Shown here one piece after another: positions 24,917 to 33,480 of a DNA stretch of 64,000 nucleotides. The notes under the pieces were generated by a model. It was not told where the DNA came from, did not search any database, and saw nothing but the letters and a program-made list of their open reading frames with translations. Source of the DNA: JAYQKL01 sp049890195 (GTDB lineage Bacteria > Pseudomonadota > Alphaproteobacteria > RS24); contig JBMHBY010000007.1 of the NCBI GenBank assembly GCA_049890195.1, forward strand, positions 1 to 64,000, in the 5' to 3' direction. The translations under genes and the position numbers were made by a program. Positions within the stretch are counted from its first letter, which is position 1. Every line of letters begins with the position of its first letter.

Positions 24917-25681
24917 ATGCGTAAACTTTACAATTCACTTAAATTTTCAATGGGTGCTCTTGCCCTGACAGCAGTGCCGAACATGGCTTCTGCTGCTGAA
25001 ACACTCCGGCCGGACGATTTTGTCGGCATCAGCTTCTGGCTGATTTCGATGGCCCTGGTCGGCGCAACAGTGTTTTTCTTCATTGAGCGTGACCGCGTGT
25101 CATCAAAATGGAAAACATCACTGACTGTTTCAGGTCTGGTCACACTGATCGCCGCCGTACATTACTTCTATATGCGTGATGTATGGGTATCCACCGGTGA
25201 TACACCGACCGTCTATCGTTACATTGACTGGCTGCTGACTGTGCCGCTGCTGATGATCGAGTTCTACTTGATCCTGACAGCCATCACAGCCGTTGCTGCC
25301 GGCGTCTTCTGGCGTCTGATTGTCTTCACGACACTGATGCTGGTCTTCGGTTACCTTGGCGAAGCAGGCTACATGAACGCAACCGCTGGTTTCGTTCTGG
25401 GCATGATCGCTTGGTTTATCGTGCTGTACGAAATCTTTGCCGGCGAAGCCAGCAAAGTCTCTGCAGAAAGCGCAAGCCCGACAGTCCAGAGTGCATTCAA
25501 CACAATGCGCTGGATTGTGACCATCGGCTGGGCCATCTACCCGCTCGGTTACGCACTGGGCTACATGGCCGGCACTGTGGACATGGATACATTGAACATT
25601 GTCTACAACCTGGCTGACGTTCTGAACAAGATCGCATTTGGTCTGATCATCTGGAACGTTGCTGTGCAGGAATCTGCATAA
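24917..25681 (+). CDS. proteorhodopsin, green-absorbing proton pump
   Basis: 254 residues. A signal-like N-terminus (about 1-26, ending ASAA) and seven helices. In the usual SAR86 proteorhodopsin numbering the key residues are all present: H75 (here H82), primary acceptor D97 (D104), T101 (T108), L105 (L112, green tuning), donor E108 (E115) and Schiff-base lysine K231 (K238, in ADVLNKIAFGLIIW). The DTE motif marks an outward proton pump. Light would add proton-motive force, helping sodium and TonB-driven uptake indirectly. Retinal synthesis genes (blh, crt) are not in this window. It has its own leader and a strong terminator, so it is a single-gene transcript. Confidence 0.97.
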   Translation: MRKLYNSLKFSMGALALTAVPNMASAAETLRPDDFVGISFWLISMALVGATVFFFIERDRVSSKWKTSLTVSGLVTLIAAVHYFYMRDVWVSTGDTPTVYRYIDWLLTVPLLMIEFYLILTAITAVAAGVFWRLIVFTTLMLVFGYLGEAGYMNATAGFVLGMIAWFIVLYEIFAGEASKVSAESASPTVQSAFNTMRWIVTIGWAIYPLGYALGYMAGTVDMDTLNIVYNLADVLNKIAFGLIIWNVAVQESA

Positions 25682-25706
25682 GCTTTCCAACAACGCACAT
25701 TTACGG

Positions 25707-25735
25707 CGGGGGTGCTTCGGCACCCCCGTTTTTTT
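25707..25735 (+). terminator. strong terminator after proteorhodopsin
   Basis: A 9-bp GC-rich stem (25707-25715 with 25720-25728) is closed by a C(TTCG)G tetraloop, a very stable hairpin, followed by T7. It starts 26 bases after the stop codon. Confidence 0.95.
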
Positions 25736-25897
25736 GTGCCTTCAGACAAGGTGAAAATTGCTTCATGATGTGAATCGGTTAAGTTTGATACATAGTTAAA
25801 GGCTCGGTATTCATCGGCTGGATTGCATGTCCACGAACGGACGGCTGAGATTTTGAGTTTCTGGCGTAGTTTTTGAGTTTTTGGAGGTCGTAAACCC

Positions 25898-26608
25898 ATG
25901 TCAAAGTCCATCACACCCACTGATTGTTCCTGCACAGGTCTGAACCGGCGACACTTCATTCTGGCCGGACTGTCAGCAACGCTTGTGGCCTCCAAGGGTC
26001 TGGCTGACGGGCATGGGGAAAAAGCCCGTCTGATAGCCGGCTCAGTCAAAGCCAACGGAAAGCCTGTGTCGGGCGGGACAAATCTTTCAGGTAAAGGCTT
26101 CAAACTGGTCACGGAAAAGGACGCCGCCATCGCCGCGATTGGCGGCAATGTCTTTCTGCTGTCGCCGGAGACTGAAGTTGATTTCGCCATGGATGGTGAC
26201 AACAGGTTTTCGGGTTTCAAAATAGCTTTGGGAGCGGTGCACAGTGTGTTCACCCCCAAAACCGGAGCCCGCCAGATTGAAACGCCGCATGCGACCATTG
26301 GTATTCGCGGCACCGGCCATTATGTCGAGGTGCAGCCAAGCTTCAACCGAACCTACAGTTGTTGCTGTTACGGGGGCATTGATCTGGTGAACAAGGCGTC
26401 CGGGAAACAAGTTTCGCAAAACACCGCTTATCATGAGGCGCGAATCCTTACAGCCGACGGCGAAATCGGCGCGGCACCCTATGACGTGCCGTTGAATCAT
26501 TATGATGACAGTCTTGTGTATCTGGAGTCGCTTGCCGGCCGAAACCCGCACTGGACCTTACCGGGCGGGGAACTGATTTTCCTTTCCCCCACCCCCTTGC
26601 CGAAATAG
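25898..26608 (+). CDS. Tat-exported FecR-domain-like protein
   Basis: 236 residues. The twin-arginine signal is NRRHFILAGLSATLVAS at about 17-33. The mature part has a FecR-like beta domain: FLLSPETEVDFAMDG, then IETPHATIGIRGTGHYVEV, which is the common FecR core (P-x-A-x-x-GIRGT). It then departs from the family with a triple cysteine in TYSCCCYGGIDL (about 151-162). No cytoplasmic anti-sigma domain and no membrane helix, so it is a free periplasmic protein rather than a FecR sensor. GGAGG is about ten bases before the ATG. Upstream are two TTTTGAGTTT direct repeats (about 25853 and 25873). Function unknown; it sits between proteorhodopsin and a ClC protein. Confidence 0.75.
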   Translation: MSKSITPTDCSCTGLNRRHFILAGLSATLVASKGLADGHGEKARLIAGSVKANGKPVSGGTNLSGKGFKLVTEKDAAIAAIGGNVFLLSPETEVDFAMDGDNRFSGFKIALGAVHSVFTPKTGARQIETPHATIGIRGTGHYVEVQPSFNRTYSCCCYGGIDLVNKASGKQVSQNTAYHEARILTADGEIGAAPYDVPLNHYDDSLVYLESLAGRNPHWTLPGGELIFLSPTPLPK

Positions 26609-26679
26609 GTCTGAGCCGGAAAAAGCTGGTTTAAACTCCTGTTTTCTGTCAGATTGTAGGCGGAAAAGAGGCCTGATGC

Positions 26680-28410
26680 ATGCCGACTGGCGTAACATTT
26701 AAGACAGAGCAAAAAATCTCAGGAAACAGGCTTTATCTGGGGCTTTCCGTGGTCATGGGCGTTGCCGGCGCGTTTGCGGCGCTTGGTTTTAAAACCCTGA
26801 TTGCTTTTTTCAACAACAGGGTTTCCGGCATGAGCGGAAATCTGAAAGAAACCCACGAAATTGGCTTTATAGGTCTGCAGGGGGCTGGGGTGCTTGCGGT
26901 GATGCTGCTGGGCTTTGCCGGGCTGATTGCGTTTGTGATTTTCACCGGCAAACTGAAACGGTTTCACGGTGTTGCCGACACGATAGAGGGGGCCAGGCGC
27001 CCTGACGCACAGGTGGACGTCAAGGACGGGGTCCTTTCGACACTGGTTGCCAGCCTGTCCATCGCCGGTGGCGCACCGGTCGGTCAATACGGACCGCTTG
27101 TGCATCTTGGAGCGACCTTGGCTTCAGCGGTCTCCAAACTCGGCAATCTGCCCCGTAACGCCTCTGAAACCCTTTTGGCATGCGGGGTCGCCGGAGCCAT
27201 TTCCGCTGCGTTCGGAGCACCGATAGCCGCTGTTTTGTTTGTCCATGAAGCGGTGTTGCGTCACTTTTCCTTGCGCACATTTGCGCCGGTCACCGTCGCC
27301 TCGGTCATGGCCTATGTCGTCATGCAGAATTTTTTTCCAACCGCGCCTTTTCTCCCGGCCATTAATCTTGCCGTCGCAGATCCGTCGTCGGTTCTGGTTC
27401 TGGTGTTGATTGGCCTGGGTGCCGGGGGGTTGGCAAGTCTGTTCATGAAGACATGCCTGGGGTTTGAAACAGCCGCACCAAGGATGGGTCTGCCACTTTG
27501 GGCGCTGCCTTTCATCGGTGCCCTGATGTTGTTTGTGGTCGGTATTTTTGTGCCGCAGCTTTTGGGAACCAACATCAACATCATGCATCTGGCGATTGCC
27601 GGTCACATCGGCATGACGGAACTTGTCGTGTTTTGCCTTGGCAAGCTTGTGCTGGCGGCTTTGTCCATCGCTTTCGGGTTTTATGCCGGGGTATTCGCGC
27701 CGGCCCTTTTCATTGGGGTCATGTTCGGTGCTTTGGTGGGGCAGTTGGGCGTGTTGTCGGCATTTGTGCCGGCCGAAACCGTTGGTTTGTTTGCCCTGGC
27801 CGGCATGGGGGCGGTCATCTCCTCCACGATTGGCGCACCGATCAGCACTATTCTGATTGTTCTGGAACTCACCGGGGATTATGCGACCACGATTGGGGTG
27901 ACGGTTTCCGTGGTGTTTTCAAGCCTTGTGTCGACCCGGCTTTTCGGCCGGTCACTGTTTGACCGCAAACTGTTGGCGCGGGGGTTTGACATGTCACTGA
28001 GCCGGGGCAATTACAAACTCTCTCAGATGTCTGTGAAATCTCTCATTTCTCAGGCCTATTGCCGGCTTGATATCAGACAAAACCGGGATGAGATGCTCGG
28101 TGTGATGGCCCGGAAAGGGTTTTCAGAGGGTTATGTTCTGGACGATGAGGGCAACCTCGCCGGCAAAGTCAAGCTGTCGGGTCTGCTTGCACAATCCGAG
28201 GGGGATGACCCTTTGGAGGATCAGGAGTTCACTGTCCTGCTCAGCCGTCTGTCCGTTCTCGAGGCCATGGCAGCCTTGACGGATTTTGTCGGTGAAAGCC
28301 TGCCGGTTGTTGATGAGGAGGGGGCGTTTCTTGGGGTTGTCACGGAAGGGGCTGTGTTCAGTTATTATCTGGACATTTCCGACCAGAGTCATGCGGAGGA
28401 GACGCGATGA
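26680..28410 (+). CDS. ClC-family chloride channel/transporter with C-terminal CBS domains
   Basis: 576 residues. ClC membrane domain about 20-430, then a CBS pair at about 445-570. The usual GREGP selectivity motif reads GQYGP (135-139), so the external gating glutamate is a tyrosine. The segment matching E. coli ClC's internal proton glutamate reads VHEAVLRHF, where the second acidic residue is alanine. The GSGIP motif is replaced by FHGVADTIE. GAPISTILIVLELTGDY keeps the third ion-binding region. Losing both proton residues predicts a passive anion channel, not a proton-coupled exchanger. The stop overlaps the rpoN start as ATGA, so the two are translationally coupled, an unusual pair. Confidence 0.85.
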   Translation: MPTGVTFKTEQKISGNRLYLGLSVVMGVAGAFAALGFKTLIAFFNNRVSGMSGNLKETHEIGFIGLQGAGVLAVMLLGFAGLIAFVIFTGKLKRFHGVADTIEGARRPDAQVDVKDGVLSTLVASLSIAGGAPVGQYGPLVHLGATLASAVSKLGNLPRNASETLLACGVAGAISAAFGAPIAAVLFVHEAVLRHFSLRTFAPVTVASVMAYVVMQNFFPTAPFLPAINLAVADPSSVLVLVLIGLGAGGLASLFMKTCLGFETAAPRMGLPLWALPFIGALMLFVVGIFVPQLLGTNINIMHLAIAGHIGMTELVVFCLGKLVLAALSIAFGFYAGVFAPALFIGVMFGALVGQLGVLSAFVPAETVGLFALAGMGAVISSTIGAPISTILIVLELTGDYATTIGVTVSVVFSSLVSTRLFGRSLFDRKLLARGFDMSLSRGNYKLSQMSVKSLISQAYCRLDIRQNRDEMLGVMARKGFSEGYVLDDEGNLAGKVKLSGLLAQSEGDDPLEDQEFTVLLSRLSVLEAMAALTDFVGESLPVVDEEGAFLGVVTEGAVFSYYLDISDQSHAEETR

Positions 28411-29897
28411 AGCTCCAGCCGCAGGTCAATCTGAAACAGTCCCAAAACCTGACCATGACACCACAGCTCCAGCTTGCCATCCGGCTGCTGCAGCTCAACA
28501 ACCTTGAGCTTGAGCGCAAAATTGCTGATGAGGTGGAGAAAAATCCGCTCATTGAACGCGAGCGCGGTGCAGAGGACACCAAAACCGCAACCGAGGGGAC
28601 GGACGGCCCGGGGCCCGCTTCGGAGACCACATCGGATGTTCCGGGGACAATGGATGAGCAGATGCGGCGTGGGGAGATGCTTGGGTCGGGCTCGGATGCG
28701 GATTATGAAAACCGCTGGGATGCGGAGGAGACAGGCCTCGGCACGCAGGCGGAACAGGATCCAGGTGCGGTCATTGAACAGGTTGTTTCCGAACAGCTGA
28801 GCCTGCGCGAGTCCCTGCGGCAGCAAATTCATCAGGACATCGGTGAGGAAGCCGTCAAGCCGGTCTGTCTGGCGCTTGTCGAATGGCTTGATGAGGAGGG
28901 TTATCTGCGTGAAGACGACAAGGAACTGGTCGCTGCGCTGGGTATTGATTTTGAAACGCTGGATGGTGCGTTGACGCAATGCCGAATGTTGACCCCGGTC
29001 GGTGTGTTTGCCCGCTCCCTGACCGACTGTCTCGGCCTGCAACTGCGCGCCAAAGGTCTCTGGACACCGGCCTGTGATGTGATGCTGGCCAATCTGGAAA
29101 TGATCATGCATGGTGAACTGGGCAAGCTTGCACGCTTGTGCAATGTGACGACGGCGGAGCTTGACAAAATGATCCATGATCTGCGTTCGCTCGACCCGCA
29201 TCCGGCCCGCCTGTTTGAAAAGGACGTCTTTCAGGCCCGTGCACCGGAGATCCTCATCACTGAGGACGCGTCTGAGGAGTTGGGATACCGGGTGGAGCTG
29301 AACGAGGAGACCCTGCCGAAAGTTGTTGTCTTGAACGGCTACTGGCAGGAGTTGGCCGACCGGAAAATGTCAAAGCAGGATCGCAAATATCTGCAGGATT
29401 CCTATCAGAGCGGGAAATGGCTGGTGCGCGCCATGAACCAGCGTGCCGCCAGCATGCTGCAGGTGGCCCGCGAGATCTGCCGCCGCCAGCAGGCGTTCCT
29501 CGAACACGGCATTTCCGGGTTGAAGCCGATGATCATGCGCGATGTGGCTGATGAGCTGGACATGCATGAAAGCACGGTCAGCCGCGTGGTCGCCAACAAG
29601 CTGGTGCAGACCCCCAGAGGGGTTTTTGAAATGCGGTATTTCTTCACCTCCTCGATCGCCAGCGCTGACGGCGGTGAGGCGCATTCGGCCGAAGCGGTGC
29701 GTGCCCGCATCCGCGAGTTGATAGACAAGGAGCTGGTGCAGGGGACCAAGAAGGTTTTGTCGGATGAGGCGATCGCCCGTATCTTGAAGGATGAGGGCAT
29801 GGACATCGCCAGACGCACGGTCGCCAAATACCGCGAGGCCATGAACCTGCCGACCAGCGCCGAGCGCAAACGCGCCGCAAGACTCCGCAAGGGTTAG
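28407..29897 (+). CDS. rpoN: RNA polymerase sigma-54 factor
   Basis: 496 residues. Region I: the Gln/Leu-rich MTPQLQLAIRLLQLNNLELE at about 17-36. Region II is acidic and variable (about 55-125). The core-binding domain is about 130-320. The helix-turn-helix is RDVADELDMHESTVSRVV (about 386-403). The RpoN box is ARRTVAKYREAMNLP near the C-terminus. It directs core polymerase to -24/-12 promoters and needs an AAA+ activator. Usual neighbours (lptB upstream, raiA and ptsN downstream) are absent; instead it follows a ClC gene with a four-base overlap and ends four bases into the convergent umuC gene. Confidence 0.96.
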   Translation: MKLQPQVNLKQSQNLTMTPQLQLAIRLLQLNNLELERKIADEVEKNPLIERERGAEDTKTATEGTDGPGPASETTSDVPGTMDEQMRRGEMLGSGSDADYENRWDAEETGLGTQAEQDPGAVIEQVVSEQLSLRESLRQQIHQDIGEEAVKPVCLALVEWLDEEGYLREDDKELVAALGIDFETLDGALTQCRMLTPVGVFARSLTDCLGLQLRAKGLWTPACDVMLANLEMIMHGELGKLARLCNVTTAELDKMIHDLRSLDPHPARLFEKDVFQARAPEILITEDASEELGYRVELNEETLPKVVVLNGYWQELADRKMSKQDRKYLQDSYQSGKWLVRAMNQRAASMLQVAREICRRQQAFLEHGISGLKPMIMRDVADELDMHESTVSRVVANKLVQTPRGVFEMRYFFTSSIASADGGEAHSAEAVRARIRELIDKELVQGTKKVLSDEAIARILKDEGMDIARRTVAKYREAMNLPTSAERKRAARLRKG

Positions 29898-31228
29898 TCC
29901 ACAGTTTTCAGCTCTTCCCAGCGTGTCGTGTAGCGCGGCGACAGATGCTCCTGTGTCATGTACCAGTTGCTCGGCCGCCGCGTCTGTCCGAAGGCCAGCA
30001 TGCGGCCGCCTTTTTCGCCGAAGCGCCGGTTGACGGCATCAACCGCCTGCATCAGGCGGGTGTCACGGGCAAGTTTCGCCGCCCGCACCGGGTCCTCCTG
30101 CGCATCATAATGGCTGAACAGGGTCTGCGGGCGGGTCTGCAGCCTGTCCGTCACTTCGGCGCGCGGGCGCAGACCGGTCAACAGCACGCCGGCCTTCTTA
30201 TACTCATGGCCGTCACGGTAAAGCCGTTTCAGCAAATCCGCCGCTGCGCGCTGGATGTCACGTGTGTGGTTGGTCATTTCCAGAAACCGGAAGCTGGCGG
30301 CATTGCTGTAATAGGGGGCGCCCTTTTTGAACCTGTTGGTGCGGATGAAGACGGTCAGGGCATCGGCGAGCAGGTCGGCGCGGCGCATCTTCTCCCCGGC
30401 ACGGGCGGCAAAGCTCGCCAGCCGGCTGTCAAGCTCGGCGGCCTGCGACACCGGTTTCCCGAAACTGCGCGAACAGCAGATGCTCTGCTTGGCCGGGGCC
30501 GCCAATTCCAGCGGAAGACAGCTTTCACCGCGTAATTCCCGTACTGTCCGCAACCCGACGACCCCCATTTTGCGGCGCACCCAGCCGTCTTCGGCGTCGC
30601 GTAAATCGCGTGCCGTCATCATGCCGCGCCCTTTCAGCATGCCGGCCCAGCGCCGGCCGATGCCCCAGACATCGCCAATTTCTGTCGCCGCCAGCGCCGC
30701 ATCCACATCCGTACCGTAGAGATGACACGCCCCGTCATGGTGGGGTTGTTTCTTGGCCAGACGGTTGGCGATTTTCGCCAGCGTCTTGCTGTCGCCAATG
30801 CCGACCGACACCGGAATGCCGGTATATTGATGGACGACGCGCCGCATGTTGCGGCAATAGGCGGCGAGGTCAGCGACCGCCGGCGCCGTGCCGGTGAAGT
30901 CGAGGAAGCACTCATCAATGCTGTAAACCTCGGACTCCGGGGCAAAGCCGGCCAGCACATTCATCACGCGCGCGCTCATGTCGCCGTAAAGGGCGTAATT
31001 GCTGGAGCGTACAATGATGTTCTGGCGCCGAATCTGGTCGCGGACCTTGAAAAACGGTGCCCCCATTGCAATGCCGAGGGCCTTGGCCTCGTTCGAGCGG
31101 GCAATCACGCAGCCGTCATTGTTGGACAGCACCACAACAGGTTTGTTGCGCAGGGCCGGGTCGAAGACACGCTCGCAGGAGGCATAAAAATTGTTGCAGT
31201 CAACCAGTGCGAAAAGCTTGGGTCGCAT
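29894..31228 (-). CDS. umuC: DNA polymerase V catalytic subunit UmuC (Y family)
   Basis: About 444 residues. Translesion polymerase. The N-terminal metal site is ALVDCNNFYASCERVFDP, the second is EVYSIDECFLDFTG (SIDE motif), with thumb and helix-hairpin-helix IGDVWGIGRRWAGML and the little-finger domain. The C-terminal tail (about 395-444, MQAVDAVNRRFG) is the DUF4113 tail typical of UmuC. The start was placed at the ATG at 31228, where TGATG links it to the umuD stop; the frame upstream to 31267 lies inside umuD. Its TAA overlaps the rpoN TAG. Confidence 0.95.
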   Translation of the reverse strand: MRPKLFALVDCNNFYASCERVFDPALRNKPVVVLSNNDGCVIARSNEAKALGIAMGAPFFKVRDQIRRQNIIVRSSNYALYGDMSARVMNVLAGFAPESEVYSIDECFLDFTGTAPAVADLAAYCRNMRRVVHQYTGIPVSVGIGDSKTLAKIANRLAKKQPHHDGACHLYGTDVDAALAATEIGDVWGIGRRWAGMLKGRGMMTARDLRDAEDGWVRRKMGVVGLRTVRELRGESCLPLELAAPAKQSICCSRSFGKPVSQAAELDSRLASFAARAGEKMRRADLLADALTVFIRTNRFKKGAPYYSNAASFRFLEMTNHTRDIQRAAADLLKRLYRDGHEYKKAGVLLTGLRPRAEVTDRLQTRPQTLFSHYDAQEDPVRAAKLARDTRLMQAVDAVNRRFGEKGGRMLAFGQTRRPSNWYMTQEHLSPRYTTRWEELKTVD

Positions 31229-31638
31229 CACCTGAACCCGTGGATGGTGTGACTGACGACCCCCCATATTTCGGCGTCTTCGGGCAGGGGGATTTCCTTG
31301 TAGGCCGGGTTTTCAGGCCGCAGGACATGTCTGGCCCCACACCGCACCAGCCGTTTGACGGTCAATTCATTATGGACCACGGCAATCACAATATCATTAT
31401 GGGCCGGGGTCAGGCTGCGGTCGACAATCAGCAGGTCGCCCGGAAAAATTCCGGCACCGGTCATGCTGTCCCCCGAAACGCGCAGAAAAAATGTGGCCTG
31501 CGGATGCCCGATCAGATGTTGGTTCAAATCGAGGCTGCCCTCAATAAAATCATCAGCAGGGCTTGGGAAACCGGCTGAAACGCTGGAGATGAAAAAGGGA
31601 CGCCGCACCCTGTGCAGCACACTTGCTTGATACAACAT
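31228..31638 (-). CDS. umuD: UmuD-type SOS protein (LexA/S24 peptidase fold)
   Basis: 136 residues. Self-cleavage site A22-G23 in SVSAGFPSP. Catalytic S58 in RVSGDSMTGAGI and K95 in LTVKRLVRC. RecA-filament-stimulated cleavage gives UmuD', the partner of UmuC in polymerase V. It is the first gene of the umuDC operon, preceded by a LexA box 19 bases before the ATG. No good Shine-Dalgarno sequence is seen. Confidence 0.94.
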   Translation of the reverse strand: MLYQASVLHRVRRPFFISSVSAGFPSPADDFIEGSLDLNQHLIGHPQATFFLRVSGDSMTGAGIFPGDLLIVDRSLTPAHNDIVIAVVHNELTVKRLVRCGARHVLRPENPAYKEIPLPEDAEIWGVVSHTIHGFR

Positions 31639-31656
31639 GACGCAACTTATGAAAAA

Positions 31657-31671
31657 GAACAGAACATGAAC
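31657..31671 (-). promoter_or_regulatory. LexA operator (SOS box) of umuDC
   Basis: Reads GAAC-AGAACAT-GAAC on the plus strand (GTTC-N7-GTTC on the umuD strand), an exact match to the alphaproteobacterial LexA consensus. It shares 13 of 15 bases with the candidate box ahead of recA at 58766. Confidence 0.88.
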
Positions 31672-31766
31672 ATTAGGGTGAAATAATCAGAGAGTCAAGG
31701 CTTGCCCCTTTTCTTTGGATCGAATAAATGCGAAAAGACACCCACTGAAAAGAAAAGGAAACTGTG

Positions 31767-32960
31767 ATGCCTGATTTGAATGATGTTGTGATTTTGAGTG
31801 CTGTGCGGACAGCTGTTGGACGTTTCGGAGGCAGCCTGTCCAAAACGCCGATTGAAAAGCTGGGTGCGGTCTGTGTGCAGGAGGCGGCCAAACGCGCAGG
31901 GGTCGATGTGGCCGATATTCAATCAGCGGTTGTCGGCAATGTCATCCGGACCAAATCAAAAGACGCCTATGTCTCCCGGGTCATCGCGATTGAGGCGGGC
32001 ATGGCGATTGAAAGTCATGCCGTGACGGTCAACCGCCTGTGCGGATCAGGGCTGGAGGCCATCGTCAATGCGTCGCAGCAAATTCAAACAGGTGAAGTGA
32101 AACTGGCCGTGGCCGGCGGTGCGGAGGTGATGTCGCAGTCAACATTTTCGAGTGCCGCACCGCGCGACGGGCAACGCATGGGGTCTTTGGCCTTTGAGGA
32201 TGATTTGCTGGCCACCCTGTCAGACCCGTTCGGGGCCGGGCACATGGGGATGACCGCGGAGAAGGTCGGTGAGCAGTTTGAGATTTCCCGCGAGGCGCAG
32301 GATGCATTTGCGGCGGAAAGCCACCGCCGGGCGGCCCATGCGACCGAAAACGGCTATTTCAAGGATCAGATTGTGCCGGTTGAGGTCAAAAGCCGCCGTG
32401 AAACGGTCGTTTTTGACACGGACGAGCATTTCCGCGCCGATGTGACCGCCGAAGGCCTTGCCGGTCTGCCGCCGGCCTTCAAAAAAGACGGTGGAACCGT
32501 GACAGCCGGCAATGCTTCCGGTATCAATGACGGGGCATCCATGTTGGTGCTTGCCGATGCCGCCTATGCCGCGGAAAACGGATTAAAGCCGATGGCGCGG
32601 ATTGTCGGTTATGCACGGGCGGGGGTTGAGCCGTCCATCATGGGCACCGGACCGATACCGGCAGTGCGCAAAGTGCTCGACAGCACCGGTTTGAGCCTTG
32701 ATGACATGGATGTCATTGAAAGCAATGAAGCTTTCGCCGCACAAGCCTGTGCCGTGTCGAAGGAGCTTGATTTCCCGGCTGCAAAAACCAACCCGAATGG
32801 CGGCGCGGTCGCATTGGGTCATCCGGTTGGCGCAACAGGCGCAATCATATCCACTAAAGCCTTGTATGAGCTTGAACGCATCAATGGGCGCTACGCCCTG
32901 ATTACGCTGTGCATTGGCGGCGGGCAGGGAATCGCCGCCGTTTATGAACGTCTGTCATAA
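31767..32960 (+). CDS. acetyl-CoA C-acetyltransferase (thiolase)
   Basis: 397 residues. Nucleophile cysteine in VNRLCGSGLEA (about residue 88), conserved NEAFAAQA, histidine in GGAVALGHPVGATGA, and second cysteine in TLCIGGGQGIA. It condenses two acetyl-CoA (first step of polyhydroxybutyrate or mevalonate synthesis) or splits 3-ketoacyl-CoA. No reductase or PHB synthase gene is adjacent, so the direction is open. AAAGGA precedes the ATG at 31767 (a GTG one codon earlier is in frame). Convergent with sixA. Confidence 0.93.
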   Translation: MPDLNDVVILSAVRTAVGRFGGSLSKTPIEKLGAVCVQEAAKRAGVDVADIQSAVVGNVIRTKSKDAYVSRVIAIEAGMAIESHAVTVNRLCGSGLEAIVNASQQIQTGEVKLAVAGGAEVMSQSTFSSAAPRDGQRMGSLAFEDDLLATLSDPFGAGHMGMTAEKVGEQFEISREAQDAFAAESHRRAAHATENGYFKDQIVPVEVKSRRETVVFDTDEHFRADVTAEGLAGLPPAFKKDGGTVTAGNASGINDGASMLVLADAAYAAENGLKPMARIVGYARAGVEPSIMGTGPIPAVRKVLDSTGLSLDDMDVIESNEAFAAQACAVSKELDFPAAKTNPNGGAVALGHPVGATGAIISTKALYELERINGRYALITLCIGGGQGIAAVYERLS

Positions 32961-32976
32961 GCCTGTCATAACCCCG

Positions 32977-33480
32977 TCACACGGCTGAGGGTTTTTTCCG
33001 GACGCTGAAAATGTCACTGAGGACGGCATCTTTCATTTGAATGCCGCCCCAACTGGCGTCTGACCATTCAATCACGGCCAGATCGCCCGGGTAGAACTTG
33101 TAGTCGAGTTGAGCTGCATGCGGCTGGTCATTGGCCTGCACTTGCCGCACAAAATCCTCAAACCCCGGATTGTGCCCGACAAGCAGAAGCGTCTGGTGGG
33201 CGTCGTCAATGCCTTGGGCAATGTCGAGAATGTCCTCAACATAGCAATGATACAGCAATTCACTGAACAGCGGATCGACATCTGCAGCCAAAGCGTCGAG
33301 GGTTTCACGCGTGCGGTTGGCAACGGAGCAGATGATGATATCCGGCGGATGTGTCGTCTCAATCCGGCGAGCGGTCAAGTGCCTCTCCGCGCGCCCTCGT
33401 GAGGTCAAAAAACGATCAATATCCGGCAGACCATCCTGATGGACCGTTTTTGCATGACGCCATAACAGCAGTTTCACCAT
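32977..33480 (-). CDS. SixA-like histidine phosphatase
   Basis: 167 residues. Histidine phosphatase superfamily with catalytic RHA motif LLWRHAKTVHQDG at the N-terminus and second histidine in LLVGHNPGFEDF. The short form lacking further domains is SixA-like; in E. coli SixA acts on phosphohistidine of signalling or PTS-type proteins. Its ATG overlaps the stop of the 2-hydroxyacid dehydrogenase gene (TGATG), so the two are co-translated. The target is unknown here. Confidence 0.85.
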   Translation of the reverse strand: MVKLLLWRHAKTVHQDGLPDIDRFLTSRGRAERHLTARRIETTHPPDIIICSVANRTRETLDALAADVDPLFSELLYHCYVEDILDIAQGIDDAHQTLLLVGHNPGFEDFVRQVQANDQPHAAQLDYKFYPGDLAVIEWSDASWGGIQMKDAVLSDIFSVRKKPSAV

